Source of the DNA: JABFSM01 sp052389555
GTDB taxonomy: Bacteria; Gemmatimonadota; Gemmatimonadetes; Gemmatimonadales; GWC2-71-9
DNA length: 7,785 bases
Assembly: GCA_052389555.1 (NCBI GenBank)
Contig: JBQTHV010000064.1
Coordinates: 1-7,785, forward strand
Direction: 5' to 3'
Under the pieces are notes generated by a model, which had not been told where the DNA came from, did not search any database, and worked only from the letters and a program-made list of their open reading frames with translations. The position numbers were made by a program, and so were the translations under genes. Shown here piece after piece: positions 6,567 to 7,785 of this stretch. Numbering within the stretch: the first letter of the stretch is position 1; each line of letters begins with the position of its first letter.

Positions 6567-6578
6567 CTTGCGCGCAAG
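6567..6578. promoter_or_regulatory. Perfect 12-base palindrome upstream of the VOC genes
   Basis: CTTGCGCGCAAG is fully self-complementary and ends 48 bases before the first VOC start codon. Position and symmetry fit an operator for a dimeric repressor. I could not place a convincing promoter around it. Such dyads also arise by chance in GC-rich DNA, so this is only a candidate. Confidence 0.28.
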
Positions 6579-6626
6579 ACGCTGACGGCCTGGAGCACCT
6601 GGAACGCTATTGCTGGCGCTCATCCT

Positions 6627-7001
6627 ATGGCGATTATTCCCACGGTCCGTTGCCGCAACATGAAAAAGGCGCTCGCCTTCTACACCGGCGTTCTCGATTT
6701 CGAGCGGGTGGACGGCGACGCTGACCTGAGCGATCCGTCCTTCAGCATCCTCTCGCGCCAGGGAGATCAACTCTTCCTCTCGAGCCACGGTGGCGACGGA
6801 GAGTTCGGCCAGGCCGTCGTCGTGACCACCGACGATGTCGATGCGCTCGTTCGGAAGTTCCGCGCGCGGGGGCTGGTCACTCCGGGGAATCCCGATGCTC
6901 CCCAGGCGGTGCATGAGGGCCCCATCGACCAAACCTGGGGCACCCGTGAGTTCTACGTAGACGATCCGGACGGAAATACGCTGCGATTCACTCAGTGGTA
7001 G
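6627..7001 (+). CDS. VOC-fold protein, bleomycin-resistance/glyoxalase-like
   Basis: This 124-residue protein of the vicinal oxygen chelate superfamily is built from two beta-alpha-beta-beta-beta halves. The first half is IIPTVRCRNMKKALAFYTGVLDFE (3-26), with the classic AFYxxVLxF signature. The second starts near VVVTTDDVDAL (64-74) and ends with WGTREFYVDDPDGNTLRFTQ (104-123), the WGxREFxVxDPDGNxL pattern of bleomycin-resistance-type members. The usual metal-binding His in the first strand is absent (Val7/Arg8), Gln48 sits near the usual Glu of the fourth strand, and Thr122 near that of the last. A metal-free, ligand-binding role as in BRP is therefore more likely than glyoxalase activity. 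ATG 6627 is chosen because the family begins there. The frame stays open back to a GTG at 6504, but those codons resemble nothing. It forms a pair with the next gene, 35 bases away. Confidence 0.9.
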   Translation: MAIIPTVRCRNMKKALAFYTGVLDFERVDGDADLSDPSFSILSRQGDQLFLSSHGGDGEFGQAVVVTTDDVDALVRKFRARGLVTPGNPDAPQAVHEGPIDQTWGTREFYVDDPDGNTLRFTQW

Positions 7002-7021
7002 GCCGCACTCAATCCCAATAC

Positions 7022-7026
7022 GGGAG
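7022..7026 (+). promoter_or_regulatory. Probable ribosome binding site of the second VOC gene
   Basis: GGGAG lies ten bases before the ATG at 7037, slightly longer than ideal spacing. It supports this start, which also matches the usual family N-terminus. Confidence 0.45.
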
Positions 7027-7036
7027 AGCTGCACGG

Positions 7037-7402
7037 ATGATCAAGGGCCTTCGTACCGCCATCTATCCGGCGCCCGACCTCGGCCAGGGGAAGGCGTGGT
7101 ATCGCGAAGTCCTCCAGCGTGACCCGTACTTCGACGAGCCGTTCTATGTCGGCTTCAACGTCGGCGGATTCGAATTGGGGTTGATCCCTGATCGAACCCC
7201 GGGTTCGGCTGGAGTCGTCGCATACTGGGGCGTGCCCAACGCCGAGGCGGAACTGGACCGCCTCACCGTACTCGGCGCCACGATCCACGAGCCGCTCACC
7301 GATGTTGGCGGCGGCATCAAAGTGGCCGCAGTGCTGGATCCCTTCGGCAACGTGTTTGGGATCATCGAGAATCCGAACTTCAATCCGGTCGACGTGGAGT
7401 AG
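7037..7402 (+). CDS. VOC-fold protein, glyoxalase-like
   Basis: A 121-residue single-domain member of the VOC superfamily, from a different subfamily than its upstream neighbour. The first half carries LRTAIYPAPDLGQGKAWYRE (5-24), then DEPFYVGFNVGGFELGLIPD (33-52). The second half has VVAYWGVPNAEAELDRL (60-76), then VLDPFGNVFGIIENPNF (99-115), the DPxGNxxGIIENP ending typical of this group. Glu46 (FELGL) and Glu111 (IIENP) stand where metal-binding glutamates occur in glyoxalase I, but I see no matching histidines. It may bind metal differently or only bind ligand. The substrate is unknown. It is probably co-transcribed with the first VOC gene. Its last 23 bases overlap the end of the leftward PDZ gene. 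Confidence 0.92.
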   Translation: MIKGLRTAIYPAPDLGQGKAWYREVLQRDPYFDEPFYVGFNVGGFELGLIPDRTPGSAGVVAYWGVPNAEAELDRLTVLGATIHEPLTDVGGGIKVAAVLDPFGNVFGIIENPNFNPVDVE

Positions 7403-7785
7403 CCGGCTCGCCGCGCCAACCCGCCAAGAGCTGCATCTGCTCGGCGGAGGCCCCGGGGAGCGATTCGATGCGCACCACCGGCCGGTCGTATCCGACGACC
7501 GGTACCTGCACGACCCGCTCCGCTCCCGCGTGCCGAATCCTCAGGGAAACCGTATCACCCATCGCAAGGGAGCTCAGCCTGCTACGCAGCTCGGGCCAGC
7601 TCTTCACCGCCTGGCCGTTCATGCTCAGCAGCACGTCGTGGCTGTGGAGTCCGGCTCTTCCCCAGGCGTTGCCGGGATCGGTGACGACCAATCGCAGGGT
7701 GTCCTCTCCCGGACGGGTGTAGCCGAAGAGCCGAAGGTCCCGCATGGGACGCCCGTCCCGCTCCAGGGCCGGCTCCCAGGTCAGG
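7380..7785 (-). CDS. C-terminal part of a PDZ-domain protein, possibly an M61-type aminopeptidase (partial)
   Basis: The frame runs leftward from beyond the right edge to a TGA at 7380-7382, so only the last 134 or so residues are visible. A PDZ domain is evident: LRLVVTDPGNAWGRAGLHSHDVLLSMNGQAV, then a helix (SWPELRSRLSSL) and the strand pair DTVSLRIRHAG / RVVQVPV. PDZ domains bind peptide C-termini, commonly in periplasmic proteases. The ending YDRPVVRIESLPGAS...QMQLLAGWRGE resembles the tail after the PDZ domain of M61 glycyl aminopeptidases, but the catalytic HEXXH part lies outside the window, so this is tentative. Met codons inside the frame (for example at 7743-7745) are internal, because the frame stays open to the edge. 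It converges with the second VOC gene and overlaps its 3' end. Confidence 0.8.
   Translation of the reverse strand, partial: LTWEPALERDGRPMRDLRLFGYTRPGEDTLRLVVTDPGNAWGRAGLHSHDVLLSMNGQAVKSWPELRSRLSSLAMGDTVSLRIRHAGAERVVQVPVVGYDRPVVRIESLPGASAEQMQLLAGWRGEPATPRRPD

Larger units (their letters stand above)
6143..6626. other. 484-base stretch without a confident gene
   Basis: Between the second methyltransferase and the first VOC gene I see only the doubtful small frame at 6214-6447 and a palindrome at 6567-6578. Other frames on either strand are open in parts but show no motif. There is no tRNA, no clear integron attC site (no paired GTTRRRY/RYYYAAC core boxes), no transposon end and no intrinsic terminator with a T-run. 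It may hold the promoter for the VOC pair and possibly decayed coding sequence. Confidence 0.5.

Noticed and set aside
3615..6626. Integron gene-cassette array
   Set aside because: The mix of small GNAT, PEBP, methyltransferase and VOC genes recalls cassette cargo, but gaps of 7-19 bases between several genes leave no room for attC sites, and I found no paired core-site boxes in the two longer gaps.

Overview
The window is GC-rich throughout, and the codons of the recognised genes mostly end in G or C. Its gene content is typical of a free-living soil or sediment bacterium: a secreted beta-lactamase-fold hydrolase, a large ankyrin protein, and a run of small single-domain enzymes. The relatives I recall for several of the proteins are from Gemmatimonadota, Acidobacteriota and similar phyla. 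That placement is an impression from family resemblance, not a demonstrated assignment. There are no tRNA or rRNA genes, no CRISPR array, no transposase and no phage gene.

Layout. The last codons of a rightward gene (ending at 77) face the end of a leftward secreted serine hydrolase of the beta-lactamase/class C-like family (102-1493). A 237-base divergent spacer (1494-1730) separates it from a rightward 627-residue ankyrin-repeat protein (1731-3614). The spacer contains a good sigma-70-type promoter, with a hairpin-forming dyad lying over the predicted transcription start. Closely packed rightward genes follow: a GNAT acetyltransferase (3634-4146), a YbhB/YbcL PEBP-like protein (4156-4626), and two different class I SAM-dependent methyltransferases (4705-5505 and 5513-6142). 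The stretch 6143-6626 holds no gene I can name, only one weak small-ORF candidate with a signal-like N-terminus. Two different VOC-fold (glyoxalase/bleomycin-resistance-like) proteins come next (6627-7001 and 7037-7402). The window ends inside a leftward gene whose C-terminal PDZ domain resembles the end of M61-type aminopeptidases. Its 3' end overlaps that of the second VOC gene.

How the genes may work together. The ankyrin, GNAT and PEBP genes are spaced 19 and 9 bases apart, and the two methyltransferases 7 bases apart, so these are likely co-transcribed groups. No shared pathway is evident. The most that can be said is that the rightward block is rich in small-molecule-modifying folds (acetyl transfer, methyl transfer, VOC), as seen in accessory detoxification or resistance regions of soil bacteria. 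I did not find convincing evidence of a new multi-gene system. The best leads are three perfect or near-perfect dyads next to genes, the convergent coding overlap, and the conserved N-terminal module of the ankyrin protein.
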